Assembly: GCF_025947145.1 (NCBI RefSeq)
Contig: NZ_CP109999.1
Location: forward strand, 744,001 to 808,000
Reading direction: 5' to 3'
DNA: 64,000 nucleotides
Source of the DNA: Flavobacterium sp. N1994
GTDB lineage: Bacteria; Bacteroidota; Bacteroidia; Flavobacteriales; Flavobacteriaceae
Both the position numbers and the translations under genes were made by a program. Positions within the stretch are counted from its first letter, which is position 1. Each line of letters begins with the position of its first letter. Below are positions 9,027 through 17,843 of the stretch, in pieces. The notes beneath the pieces were generated by a model that had not been told where the DNA came from, ran no database searches, and saw only the letters and a list, made by a program, of their open reading frames with translations.

Positions 9027-10874
9027 ATGTGTGGGATTAATGGTATTTTAAAGTTCAACCAAGACAAAGTTGACCAAAATCAACTCTTAAAAATGCGTGA
9101 TGCACTTGAACATCGCGGTCCTGATGATGCTGGTTTTTATATTCAGGAAAATCTTGGTTTAGGCCACAGACGTTTGTCAATTATAGATACTAGTGCCGCT
9201 GGTCATCAACCTTTTATTTCAGAGAACCAGAGATTCATTATGGTTTTCAATGGTGAAATCTACAACTACAAATCTTTTTATGGCGAATTAAAAAGCAAAG
9301 GTTTAGTCATTAAAACAGGTTCTGACACCGAAGTTTTGATGTTGTTGTTTGAACTATACGGAATGAGTTTCTTACACCGATTGCAAGGGATGTTTGCCTT
9401 TGCCATTTGGGATACATTGGAAAAGAAATTGATTTTGGCTAGAGACCGAATGGGTGTAAAACCTTTGTACTATGCGTTTTATCAAAATTCTATTTATTTT
9501 GCCTCCGAACAAAAAGCTCTTTTTACTGCTGGAGTTCCATTAGAAATTTCAGAAAACGGATTAGATGAATATTTTTTCAATCGATTTGTAGCTGGTGAAA
9601 ACACCTTGTACAACCGAGTAAAAAAAGTGTTGCCCGGACATTATATGGTTTTAGAAAACAATGGCTATACTACCTTTACAAAATGGTGGAGTCTAAAATC
9701 AGAAATTGAAAATTTCCCAAGTATTAAAAACCCTAAAGATTGGTTTGAAGAAACCTTTTTTGAATCGGTAAGATTGCGGATGGTTAGCGATGTTCCTGTT
9801 GGAGTGCTATTAAGTGGTGGTTTAGATTCTTGTTCCATATTATCGTCTCTTTACCATCAGGATTATAAAAACATCAACACGTTTAATATTGGATTTGCAG
9901 AAGATGAACACAACGAATCCTTTTTAGCCAAAAAAATTACCGAGGAATACCATTATAATTTCAACAATACTCAACTTGACAACGATTCATTATATCAAAA
10001 TTTACTTGAATCCACTTATTATCAAGATGAACCTTTGATGCATTTAAATGAACCCCATCTTTTAGCGGTTTCAAAAATAGCAAAACCAAAAGTAAAAGTA
10101 TTGCTTTCGGGCGAAGGTGCCGATGAACTTATGGGAGGTTATGTTCGTTATAAAGCTTTGAGAAGCCCTTCCTTATTAAAGGTAGTTTCGGGTTTAAGCT
10201 TAATGGAACGGTTTAACAAAAAGCCGCGTTATGACAAATTAATGCGCTACTCTAAAATTGACAATGTAGATGATTTAGTTATTTTCAATGGTTCTAACGT
10301 ATATCCAGAAGATATTAAATCGTTTTATGGTAGAAAGGAAGTTCCTTTTAATCAATACCGACAAGAAATTTTGGAAGAGGCTAAACAATTATATCCTAAT
10401 AATCCGCAACGACAAGTATTGTATTTTGACCAACATACCTACATGTGTTCGTTACTAGATAGAAATGATCGTTGCACCATGGGAACATCTATAGAATGTC
10501 GGGAACCCTATTTAGATTATCGATTGATTGCTGGATTAGGAACTTTAGAGGACGATTGGTTCTTTAAAGGAAAGAAAGGAAAATTCATCCTCAAAGAAAC
10601 GATGAAAAACTTACTTCCTCCTGAAATAATCAATTTTAGAAAGATTGGTTTGAGTGCGCCTTGGTATAGTTATCTGATGGAATACCCTGCATTTAAAGAA
10701 GAATTAGATGCTTTTGCCATAAGTCCCATATTTGAGATGTCTTTTTTAGAAAACCTTGATGGAAAAAAATTGGTAGCCGAATTGCGTCAAGGAAATAGTA
10801 AATTGATGCCTTACATTATGCCTATTTTCATGTTGCATATTTGGTACAAAAACTATTTTAAAAAATTCAGTTAA
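9027..10874 (+). CDS. asnB: Glutamine-hydrolysing asparagine synthase
   Basis: The 615-residue, full-length class B enzyme starts MCGINGI, so Cys2 is available as the glutaminase nucleophile. The N-terminal amidotransferase domain contains LEHRGPDD, FNGEIYN and SDTEVL. The C-terminal synthetase domain has the PP-loop SGGLDS (residues 263-268) and GEGADELMGGY. It makes asparagine from aspartate and ATP with glutamine as the nitrogen donor. Because it follows a glycosyltransferase by 2 bp, an alternative is amidation of a surface-glycan sugar or peptide, as with AsnB-like proteins in polysaccharide clusters. Confidence 0.93.
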   Translation: MCGINGILKFNQDKVDQNQLLKMRDALEHRGPDDAGFYIQENLGLGHRRLSIIDTSAAGHQPFISENQRFIMVFNGEIYNYKSFYGELKSKGLVIKTGSDTEVLMLLFELYGMSFLHRLQGMFAFAIWDTLEKKLILARDRMGVKPLYYAFYQNSIYFASEQKALFTAGVPLEISENGLDEYFFNRFVAGENTLYNRVKKVLPGHYMVLENNGYTTFTKWWSLKSEIENFPSIKNPKDWFEETFFESVRLRMVSDVPVGVLLSGGLDSCSILSSLYHQDYKNINTFNIGFAEDEHNESFLAKKITEEYHYNFNNTQLDNDSLYQNLLESTYYQDEPLMHLNEPHLLAVSKIAKPKVKVLLSGEGADELMGGYVRYKALRSPSLLKVVSGLSLMERFNKKPRYDKLMRYSKIDNVDDLVIFNGSNVYPEDIKSFYGRKEVPFNQYRQEILEEAKQLYPNNPQRQVLYFDQHTYMCSLLDRNDRCTMGTSIECREPYLDYRLIAGLGTLEDDWFFKGKKGKFILKETMKNLLPPEIINFRKIGLSAPWYSYLMEYPAFKEELDAFAISPIFEMSFLENLDGKKLVAELRQGNSKLMPYIMPIFMLHIWYKNYFKKFS

Positions 10875-10884
10875 TTTGTTTACC

Positions 10885-10892
10885 TACTTTTG
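10885..10892 (+). promoter_or_regulatory. Probable -7 box of murB
   Basis: TACTTTTG matches the Bacteroidota -7 consensus TAnnTTTG and lies 23 bp upstream of the murB start, in the 41-bp gap after asnB. No good -33 TTG is seen. Confidence 0.45.
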
Positions 10893-10915
10893 TATGAAGT
10901 AATTATTAGTACTAT

Positions 10916-11929
10916 ATGAATATCCAACCTAATTTCTCTTTAAAAAAATACAACACTTTCGGTATTGAAGCCAAAGCCAAACAATTTGTAGCAGTACATA
11001 CTGTAGCTGAGTTAAAGACTGTTTTACAAGAAAACAAATCGGAAACCAAATTTGTTTTAGGTGGTGGAAGCAATATGCTGTTAACACAAGATATTCAGGC
11101 GTTAGTGATTCATGTTGATTTGAAAGGCAAAAAAATACTAAAAGAAGATGAGGATTATGTTTGGGTAGAAAGCATGGCCGGTGAAAATTGGCACGAATTT
11201 GTACTTTGGACCATCAATCAAAACTTTGGTGGATTAGAAAACATGTCCCTTATTCCGGGCAATGTGGGTACTACTCCAGTTCAGAATATTGGAGCTTATG
11301 GCACTGAAATCAAAGATACTTTTGTTTCTTGCGAGGCTATGAATATGGCAACCCAAGACATGAAAACGTTTAGCAAATCCGACTGTCATTTTGGATATAG
11401 AGAAAGTGTTTTCAAACATGAAGCTAAGGACCAATTCATTATTACATCGGTAGTTTTTAAACTGACGAAACGCCATCATAAAATCAATACTTCCTACGGA
11501 GATATTACCAAGGAACTAGAAAAACAAAACGTGACTACTCCTACTCTTAAAGATGTTTCCAATGCTGTGATTGCCATTCGACAAAGCAAATTGCCTGACC
11601 CGAAAGAGTTAGGAAACAGTGGTAGTTTCTTTAAAAATCCAATCATATCAAAAACGGATTACGATAAGATTAAAGCTTTACATCCAGAAATGCCACATTA
11701 TGTAATTTCAGAAACCGAAGTGAAAGTTCCTGCAGGTTGGCTTATTGAAAAAGCAGGTTTCAAAGGAAAACGTTTTGGTGATGCCGGTATTCATAAAAAC
11801 CAAGCTTTAGTATTAGTCAATTATGGTAATGCTACTGGACAAGAAATTCTAAATGTTTCAAAAGATATACAAGCCACTATTTTAAAGGAATTTGGTATTG
11901 CTATTGAAGCAGAGGTGAATGTGATCTAA
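10916..11929 (+). CDS. murB: UDP-N-acetylmuramate dehydrogenase (type I MurB)
   Basis: The 337-residue FAD enzyme reduces UDP-GlcNAc-enolpyruvate to UDP-MurNAc in peptidoglycan synthesis. Visible motifs are the N-terminal KYNTFGIEAKA, the FAD-binding FVLGGGSNMLL (about residue 46), IPGNVGTTPVQNIGAYG, YRESVFK (the family Tyr) and the catalytic-serine region NSGSFFKNP (about 232-240). The long GYRES segment is typical of type I enzymes. It has its own probable promoter and is followed by a PaiB-like gene after 21 bp. Confidence 0.97.
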   Translation: MNIQPNFSLKKYNTFGIEAKAKQFVAVHTVAELKTVLQENKSETKFVLGGGSNMLLTQDIQALVIHVDLKGKKILKEDEDYVWVESMAGENWHEFVLWTINQNFGGLENMSLIPGNVGTTPVQNIGAYGTEIKDTFVSCEAMNMATQDMKTFSKSDCHFGYRESVFKHEAKDQFIITSVVFKLTKRHHKINTSYGDITKELEKQNVTTPTLKDVSNAVIAIRQSKLPDPKELGNSGSFFKNPIISKTDYDKIKALHPEMPHYVISETEVKVPAGWLIEKAGFKGKRFGDAGIHKNQALVLVNYGNATGQEILNVSKDIQATILKEFGIAIEAEVNVI

Positions 11930-11950
11930 TCTCAACTATTCGTAATTATC

Positions 11951-12562
11951 ATGTACATTCCAAAACTTTATAAAAACGAAAACCAGGAAGACATTCAAAA
12001 CTTCATCCATCAAAATGGGTTTGGGATTCTGATCAATCAAACCAATGGAAAGCTTTGGGCGACTCACATACCCTTAGTTTTGGAAGAGCAAAATGGGAAG
12101 CAAATTTTAGTCGGACACCTCTCTAAAGAAAACCCCCAAGCGGAAAGCTTTAAAACCAATGATGAAGTTCTCATCGTTTTTTCGGGAGCTCATTCCTATA
12201 TTTCTTCTTCTTGGTACGACCATGAAAATGTACCTACATGGAATTATTTAGCAGTTCATGTTTACGGAAAACTAACCATTCATTCTTTGGAAGAAACTGT
12301 GGCCGACTTAAAAAAACTAGTAGACAAATACGAAGCCAAATCAGAGAAACCCATTCGTGTAGAAGAACTGTCCAAAAAAACTATGCTTCAAGCACGAGGA
12401 ATTATTGGCTTTGAAATTGAAATAACCGCTATTGAAGCTAAGAAAAAATTATCTCAAAATCGAGACGACAAAAACTACCAAAATATCATTTCAAAACTGG
12501 AAAATTCTAATGATTTTCAATCCATTGAAGTGGCAAAAGAGATGAAAAAAAACAGAAAATAA
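11951..12562 (+). CDS. FMN-binding negative transcriptional regulator (PaiB family)
   Basis: The 203-residue protein matches the PaiB/FMN-binding split-barrel family: MYIPKLYKNE at the N-terminus, ATHIPLVLEE, LVGHLSKENPQA and WYDHENVPTWNYLAVHVYG. PaiB was named for an effect on sporulation and protease genes in Bacillus, but the fold is flavin-binding and no DNA-binding domain is visible here, so an enzymatic or heme/flavin role is equally possible. It is co-directional with murB and lies 21 bp after it. Confidence 0.85.
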   Translation: MYIPKLYKNENQEDIQNFIHQNGFGILINQTNGKLWATHIPLVLEEQNGKQILVGHLSKENPQAESFKTNDEVLIVFSGAHSYISSSWYDHENVPTWNYLAVHVYGKLTIHSLEETVADLKKLVDKYEAKSEKPIRVEELSKKTMLQARGIIGFEIEITAIEAKKKLSQNRDDKNYQNIISKLENSNDFQSIEVAKEMKKNRK

Positions 12563-12611
12563 CGGCTGTAAAATTTCCTCTTTCTTCATCAAAATTTCAT
12601 ATTTGATTTTG

Positions 12612-12619
12612 TACATTTG
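12612..12619 (+). promoter_or_regulatory. Probable -7 box of the GT2-sigma factor unit
   Basis: TACATTTG matches TAnnTTTG and lies 29 bp before the ATG of the family-2 glycosyltransferase. It would drive that gene and the overlapping sigma-factor gene. Confidence 0.5.
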
Positions 12620-12648
12620 CAGACCTTTTTAAAAGTTGAAAAAGCACT

Positions 12649-13755
12649 ATGTTACTATCTGTTTTTTGTTTATTTATCGCCGTTGTTATTGTTCAATTCC
12701 TGTACTACATTGTTGTTTTTGGCAAATTTTCATTTGCTAAACCTCAATCGGCTACACCAAAAAGAATTCCAATATCCGTAATTGTTTGTGCCAAAAACGA
12801 AGAGGAAAATGTTAGAACCCTTATTCCACTTTTGGTAGCACAAGACTATCCACAATTTGAAATCGTTTTAATTGACGATGCCTCAAGCGATAATACTTTA
12901 GAGATATTTGAAGAATTTGAAAAACTGCATTCCAATATCAAATTGGTAAAAGTAGAAAACAACGAAGCTTTTTGGGGTAACAAAAAATATGCACTAACGC
13001 TGGGTATCAAAGCAGCCAAAAATGAATATTTATTATTTACTGATGCTGATTGTCTTCCATCTTCAAAGGATTGGATTAGCAATATGAGTTCGCAATTTAC
13101 CGTTGAAAAGACTATTGTTTTAGGATACGGTGCTTATGAAAGAATTGCTGGTTCGTTCCTTAATAAAATCATCCGTTTTGAAACTTTACTAACGGCTACG
13201 CAATACTTTGCATGGGCTAAATTAGGCAAACCATATATGGGTGTTGGGCGTAATATGGCATACAAAAGAGAGGAGTTTTTCAAGGTTCGTGGCTTTATGG
13301 ATCACATGAAAATCCGTTCAGGAGATGATGATTTATTTATCAATCAAGCAGCTGACGCTAAGAATACTACTGTATGTTATTTGCCAGATAGTTTTACTTA
13401 TTCCAAACCAAAAACTTCTTTTAAAGATTGGTTTAAACAAAAACGTCGCCATGTATCTACAGCCAAACATTATAAATTATTTGACCAAAACCAATTGGGT
13501 ATATTCTATGTTACGCAATTACTGTTTTTAGCATTGCCTATCCTTTTGTTAGCCTTCCAATTCCAGTGGATAGCGGTGGTGAGCATCATTGGGTTCCGTT
13601 ATATTTTTGCTTGGATTGCGATGGGATTTGCAGCAGGAAAACTTAAAGAAAAAGACGTAATGTATTGGTTTCCCATAATTGAAATTGTGCTAGTTTTAGT
13701 GCAACTGAACGTCTTTATTACCAATACTTTTTCAAAGCCAGTACATTGGAAATAA
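12649..13755 (+). CDS. Membrane glycosyltransferase family 2
   Basis: The 368-residue protein has an N-terminal membrane helix (about residues 2-22), a GT-A catalytic domain (PISVIVCAKNEEENV, LIDDASSDNT, TDADC near residue 130, GDDDLFINQAADA and the KRRHVSTAKHY segment comparable to the QxxRW region of processive GT2 enzymes) and three C-terminal helices from about residue 283. It probably adds sugar to a lipid or growing polymer at the inner membrane; substrates are unknown. The sigma-factor gene overlaps its last 10 bp, so the two are coupled. Confidence 0.9.
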   Translation: MLLSVFCLFIAVVIVQFLYYIVVFGKFSFAKPQSATPKRIPISVIVCAKNEEENVRTLIPLLVAQDYPQFEIVLIDDASSDNTLEIFEEFEKLHSNIKLVKVENNEAFWGNKKYALTLGIKAAKNEYLLFTDADCLPSSKDWISNMSSQFTVEKTIVLGYGAYERIAGSFLNKIIRFETLLTATQYFAWAKLGKPYMGVGRNMAYKREEFFKVRGFMDHMKIRSGDDDLFINQAADAKNTTVCYLPDSFTYSKPKTSFKDWFKQKRRHVSTAKHYKLFDQNQLGIFYVTQLLFLALPILLLAFQFQWIAVVSIIGFRYIFAWIAMGFAAGKLKEKDVMYWFPIIEIVLVLVQLNVFITNTFSKPVHWK

Positions 13756-14297
13756 ACCCCTACATAGAAAAAGCCAAAAAAGGAGACCAATCGGCCTTTA
13801 CATATCTGCTCGACCATTACTGGAATGAAGTCTATGGCTTTATGCTAAAACGCACCGAAAACGAAACGGATGCTGAAGACATTACCATTGAAACTTTTTC
13901 TAAAGCCTTTGACAAAATTGCTACTTATAACCCCGAATTTCAATTCAATACTTGGTTGATTGCCATTGCCAAAAATGTGCATATCGATTTACTTCGTAAA
14001 AAGAAATCGACTCATTTTGTAGAAATCACGGATGAAGAAGACCAACAAGCTTACAATGTTGCCGATACTACACCCTCTATAGAAGACGCTTTGATAACAG
14101 AGCAAAATTTGTCTCGACTATTGCGATTTATCAAAGAATTGAAACCCCATTATCAAGAAGTAATCCAACTTCGCTATTTCCAGGAAATGAGTTATCAAGA
14201 AATAGCCGACCAATTAGGGGAACCTTTGAGTAACGTGAAAATCAAATTGCTTCGTGCCAAAAAACTACTGGCAGAAATTATTGAAAGCAAACCCTAA
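13746..14297 (+). CDS. RNA polymerase sigma-70 factor, ECF type
   Basis: The 183-residue protein has region 2 (FTYLLDHYWNEVYGFML, DAEDITIETFSKAFDKI, FNTWLIAIAKN) and region 4 (LRLRYFQEMSYQEIADQLG-type HTH, here IQLRYFQEMSYQEIADQL). The start is TTG at 13746, inside the end of the glycosyltransferase gene; no later ATG would keep region 2 intact. No anti-sigma gene is adjacent; a tandem-repeat region follows. Its regulon is unknown. Overlap with a glycosyltransferase suggests translational coupling, but does not prove a shared function. Confidence 0.9.
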   Translation: MEINPYIEKAKKGDQSAFTYLLDHYWNEVYGFMLKRTENETDAEDITIETFSKAFDKIATYNPEFQFNTWLIAIAKNVHIDLLRKKKSTHFVEITDEEDQQAYNVADTTPSIEDALITEQNLSRLLRFIKELKPHYQEVIQLRYFQEMSYQEIADQLGEPLSNVKIKLLRAKKLLAEIIESKP

Positions 14298-14332
14298 TTT
14301 CCATTTTTTTCACTATTCCTATTATTTAAGAA

Positions 14333-14352
14333 CTAGTTACTACAGTAACTAG
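14333..14352. repeat. Perfect 9-bp inverted repeat
   Basis: CTAGTTACT, a 2-nt spacer and AGTAACTAG form a near-perfect palindrome 36 bp after the sigma-factor stop. There is no following T-run, so it is not a typical terminator; it could be a protein-binding site. Confidence 0.5.
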
Positions 14353-14367
14353 CCCTGTTACCTATGT

Positions 14368-14560
14368 TTTAGAGCACATGGCGGCAGTAGTATGTCCTGT
14401 TTTGAAGAATTTAGAGCACATGGCGGCAGCAGTAGGCCCTGTTTTGAAGAATTTAGAGCACATTGCGGCAGTAGTAGGCTCTGTTTTGAAGAATTTAGAG
14501 CACATGGCGGTAGTAGTTTGCCCTGTTTAGAAAAATTTACAGTACATGGCGGTAGTATTT
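14368..14560. repeat. 42-bp minisatellite, about 4.5 copies
   Basis: Units start at 14368, 14410, 14452 and 14494, with a partial fifth unit from 14536. Each begins TTTAGAGCACATGGCGGCAG or a close variant and ends TGTTTTGAAGAA. The first four units differ at a few positions, and the fifth is more divergent. There are no unique spacers, so it is not a CRISPR array. Confidence 0.9.
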
Positions 14561-14675
14561 TTACTTTTTTTTGAAAAAAAACTAATAAATCATATACTAT
14601 TTGATAATTTATTGCGTTATATACTAAAATCGCACCACTATGTAACATAAATACCTAACTCAAAAACAATTAATT

Positions 14676-15506
14676 ATGTCAAACGTTAGTATTTATGAAA
14701 AAAACTGGATCGATCTAGTTTTTGAAGACAAGAACAAACTTTACGGAGCGTATCAGTTACGCCAGGAAAACTCTCGAACTTCATTGTTAGCCTTATTTGT
14801 GGGGATATTATTTATCCTAACCTTACTGGGTTCATGGATGTTATTTTCTTCTTTTGGAAACCAACCTGATGTCGCCCCTATTGATGATAATGGCGTTGTA
14901 ATCACTCTTTCTGATTATAATACACCTAAAGATGAAGAGCCTAAAAAAGAAGCTGTGGCGCCTTTAAAGAAAGAAGAGGAAACCAAGAAAATCGATAAAA
15001 AAGATTTAGTACATCCTACTCTTGTTAAAGCTGAAGACAATCCAGATGCTATTAAATCTAATAAAGAATTAAAAGACAATTCATCGGACACTAAAACGGA
15101 TGGGACAGACACTGGCGTAACATCTACTAATACTTCAGGAAGTACATCTAGTGTGACAACAATTACAAAACCCGCTGCTGGAGGTGGAAATAATCCTGTA
15201 AAAACATATGAATTAGACCGGCTTCCAGAATACCCAGAAGGAATGAAAAAATTCTATGAATATGTAGGGAATAGCATTGATAAATCGGAAATTGATAGTA
15301 GCATTTCTGTTAGTGTTATCATGTCATTTATAATAGAAAAAGATGGCAGTATGACGGACATTAAGGTATTGCGAAGTACTGATAAAAACTTAGAAAAAGA
15401 AGCTATTAGAGTACTGAGAGCTTTAAGAATAAAATGGTCTCCTGGGGTTAAAGATGGTGAAAAAGTGAGAACCTTATACACCCTTCCTATAAAAGTAGCA
15501 TTTTAA
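14676..15506 (+). CDS. TonB-like energy transducer
   Basis: The 276-residue protein has a cytoplasmic N-terminus with the LYGAYQLRQ motif common in Bacteroidota TonB proteins, one transmembrane helix (about residues 34-56), a Lys/Glu/Thr/Ser-rich periplasmic spacer (about 75-165) and a C-terminal TonB-like domain (PEGMKKFYEYVGNSI, FIIEKDGSMTDIKVLRS, LRALRIKWSPGVKDG, LPIKVAF). It should pass proton-motive energy to an outer-membrane receptor. No receptor or ExbB/ExbD gene is adjacent, so its partners are unknown. Confidence 0.87.
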   Translation: MSNVSIYEKNWIDLVFEDKNKLYGAYQLRQENSRTSLLALFVGILFILTLLGSWMLFSSFGNQPDVAPIDDNGVVITLSDYNTPKDEEPKKEAVAPLKKEEETKKIDKKDLVHPTLVKAEDNPDAIKSNKELKDNSSDTKTDGTDTGVTSTNTSGSTSSVTTITKPAAGGGNNPVKTYELDRLPEYPEGMKKFYEYVGNSIDKSEIDSSISVSVIMSFIIEKDGSMTDIKVLRSTDKNLEKEAIRVLRALRIKWSPGVKDGEKVRTLYTLPIKVAF

Positions 15507-15540
15507 AATAACCGCTAAACATTCTTGCTTTTTTGCCCTT

Positions 15541-15574
15541 AAACCTGACTAGTATTAAAAAAATGGTCAGGTTT
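15541..15574 (+). terminator. Terminator after the TonB-like gene
   Basis: AAACCTGAC and GTCAGGTTT form a perfect 9-bp stem with a 16-nt loop, followed by an AT-rich run with five T residues. It lies 34 bp after the stop codon. Confidence 0.6.
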
Positions 15575-15663
15575 ATAATTTTTAATAACTAGTGTAAAAC
15601 TTTTAGAAAATATAATAAATTATTTCGCTTAAATATTGGTATTATTGTATACTTATTATTGTT

Positions 15664-16893
15664 ATGAAGTTTACCCTAATTACCTTTCTAATCTCTGTGT
15701 TCTGCTATTTTTCTAATGGAAAAAGCAGTCATGATTTGATTACTGATATTCACAAAAATCCAGATGACAGTTTGCATGTAGCTTCCACCTATCCTATAAA
15801 AATGGGACCAGTATCAGAGGCTTATATCAATGAGAAAAGACGCAAAATTGATTCATTTTACAATAAAAACATTAATTCTCCTTACTATAGTGGTGGCTTC
15901 ATTGTGGTGAAAAATGGCCGAGTACTTTACGAAGATTATAAAGGATATGCTAATGTAAAAACGGGACAAAAGATTGATGCTACCACTCCTATTCATTTGG
16001 CATCCGTTAGTAAAGTATTGACTTGCATGGCGGTATTAAGATTAGTACAACAAGATAATCTAATGCTGGATGAAAAAGTAACCGACTGGTTGCCTAAATT
16101 CCCTTATAAGGAGACCACGATCCGAACTTTATTAAATCACAGAAGTGGTATACAACATTATGCTAACTTTCCGGCTTTGATGAAAAAGAGATGGGATAGA
16201 CGCAAAATACTTACGAACCAAGATATTTTTAATTTACTAGTAGCCAACAAATTCAGATTAAAAACCCCTGATGATACCCATTTTGATTATTGCAATACCA
16301 ACTATGTGATTTTGGCACTAATCATTGAAAAAGCTACAGGTTTAAATTATCGTCAAGCGATGCAGGAATTAGTTTTCAAACCTTTGGGAATGAAAAACAC
16401 TTACGTCTTCAATTATGAAACCGATAGAGACACCGCTTCTAAATCCTATAGAGGTAATACTATTTTTCCGTGGGATCAATTTGATGCATTGTATGGCGAT
16501 AAAAATATTTATTCCACTCCAAGAGACTTAGTGAAATTTGATTTAGGGACTTATTCTTCAGATTTCATCAATCCAGAACTGTTGCAACAAGCCTATTTCG
16601 GTTACAGTGCGGGTCATGTAGCAAAACCAATAAAGGATTATGGCTTAGGAATGCGGATGCGCTTCTTACCTCCTACTGGAGAAAAAATGATTTATCATAA
16701 TGGATGGTGGCATGGTAATAATACTTCGTTTGTACCAGTGAAAAAAGATACGGTTACTGTAGTTTGTTTAGGAAATAAGTATTCTAACAGACCCTATTCT
16801 ACTTTAAGTATGGTAAGTAGTCTTTTTTATAAAAAGAAAACAGCTATAGAAACTCCATTACCAGAAGGAACGGAACCTGAAGGTGCAGAATAA
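15664..16893 (+). CDS. Secreted serine hydrolase (beta-lactamase class C/PBP fold)
   Basis: The 409-residue protein has a signal peptide (about residues 1-20). The penicillin-binding/class C fold motifs are SVSK (Ser114, Lys117), YCN (Tyr209, Asn211) and HNG (345-347, at the KTG position). Family members hydrolyse peptides, esters or beta-lactams in the periplasm; the substrate here is unknown. The nearest gene on the other strand ends exactly where this one ends, with no base in between. Confidence 0.88.
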   Translation: MKFTLITFLISVFCYFSNGKSSHDLITDIHKNPDDSLHVASTYPIKMGPVSEAYINEKRRKIDSFYNKNINSPYYSGGFIVVKNGRVLYEDYKGYANVKTGQKIDATTPIHLASVSKVLTCMAVLRLVQQDNLMLDEKVTDWLPKFPYKETTIRTLLNHRSGIQHYANFPALMKKRWDRRKILTNQDIFNLLVANKFRLKTPDDTHFDYCNTNYVILALIIEKATGLNYRQAMQELVFKPLGMKNTYVFNYETDRDTASKSYRGNTIFPWDQFDALYGDKNIYSTPRDLVKFDLGTYSSDFINPELLQQAYFGYSAGHVAKPIKDYGLGMRMRFLPPTGEKMIYHNGWWHGNNTSFVPVKKDTVTVVCLGNKYSNRPYSTLSMVSSLFYKKKTAIETPLPEGTEPEGAE

Positions 16894-17724
16894 TTATTCT
16901 TTAATTAAATAAATTCCGTCTTCTTTTATTTCGATGAGTTTGTCTTTGTAAAGTGATCCTATGGCTTTCTTAAAGGTCTTTTTGCTCATCTTTAAAACGG
17001 TTTTAATGTCTTCCGGATTACTAGCATCATTCAAACGTAAAAACCCTCTGCTTGCTCTAAGTTCGCTTAAGATTTTCTCTGCATTAGGTTCGATGTTTTC
17101 ATAACCTTGTTTTTGCAACGAAACATCTATTTTATGATCAGGTCTGATGGTTTTGATGAAACCCTTCATTCTGTCTCCAGTTCGGATATCATCGTAAACT
17201 TGGTCTTTATACAAAAGTCCTTTGTGAATATCGTTAATGATCACATTGATTCCTATATCGGTGATATGAGAAATGATTAGATCTACTTCATCTCCAACAG
17301 CTACCGTCAGATTTTCATTGCTCAAAAACTGATTAGTCTTGCTAGAAGCCACAATACGATTGGTCTTTTCATCCATGTAAGCAAAAACTAAATAGCGTTT
17401 TCCTTTTTCCATAGGACGCGCTTGCTCTTTAAACGGAACTAGAATATCTTTTTCCAATCCCCAATCTAAAAAAGCACCAATATTGTTGACATAATTAACG
17501 CGGAGCAATCCAAATTCATCCAATAAAATATAAGGTTCTAATGTAGTAGCTACTGGTCTTTCTTCATGGTCAAGATACACAAATACAATTAGTTCATCAC
17601 CAATGCTATATTCTTTTGGAACATATTTTAAAGGGAGTAAAACATCAGCTGTACCATCGGTTAGAAAAAGTCCAACTTTGGTTTCGCGTGCTATAGTAAG
17701 AGTATTGTAATGTCCTATTTCCAT
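16894..17724 (-). CDS. CvfB-like S1-domain RNA-binding protein
   Basis: The 276-residue protein matches the CvfB/YitL family: tandem S1-like OB folds (MEIGHYNTLTIARETKVGLF, GLLRVNYVNNIGAFLDWGLE, VDLIISHITDIGINVIIND) followed by a C-terminal winged-helix segment (FLRLNDASNPEDIKTVLKMS, FKKAIGSLYKDKLI). In firmicutes CvfB affects virulence-gene expression through RNA binding; its role in Bacteroidota is not established. It is monocistronic and its stop abuts the stop of the serine hydrolase. Confidence 0.88.
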   Translation of the reverse strand: MEIGHYNTLTIARETKVGLFLTDGTADVLLPLKYVPKEYSIGDELIVFVYLDHEERPVATTLEPYILLDEFGLLRVNYVNNIGAFLDWGLEKDILVPFKEQARPMEKGKRYLVFAYMDEKTNRIVASSKTNQFLSNENLTVAVGDEVDLIISHITDIGINVIINDIHKGLLYKDQVYDDIRTGDRMKGFIKTIRPDHKIDVSLQKQGYENIEPNAEKILSELRASRGFLRLNDASNPEDIKTVLKMSKKTFKKAIGSLYKDKLIEIKEDGIYLIKE

Positions 17725-17843
17725 TTTAAATGTATCGAATTTTGAACCGCAAAGATAGGGAAATTAGAAACTTGAAATCCTATTCTAAAAAAATGTAGTT
17801 TTACCATTGTAACAAAACTTGTTATTTCTTTACTAACGAGACT

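Larger units (their letters stand above)
14298..14675. other. Intergenic region with a short palindrome and a 42-bp tandem repeat
   Basis: This 378-bp gap holds an inverted repeat at 14333-14352 (CTAGTTACT and AGTAACTAG around AC), then the 42-bp minisatellite at 14368-14560, then an AT-rich stretch before the TonB-like gene. I see no convincing gene. Reading frames stay open on both strands only because the repeat length is a multiple of three. Confidence 0.7.

Noticed and set aside
14358..14648. Minus-strand frame of 96 residues and a plus-strand frame across the 42-bp repeats
   Set aside because: Both are open only because the repeat unit is 14 codons long; there is no signal peptide, domain or conserved start, and the translated repeats lack any recognisable pattern.
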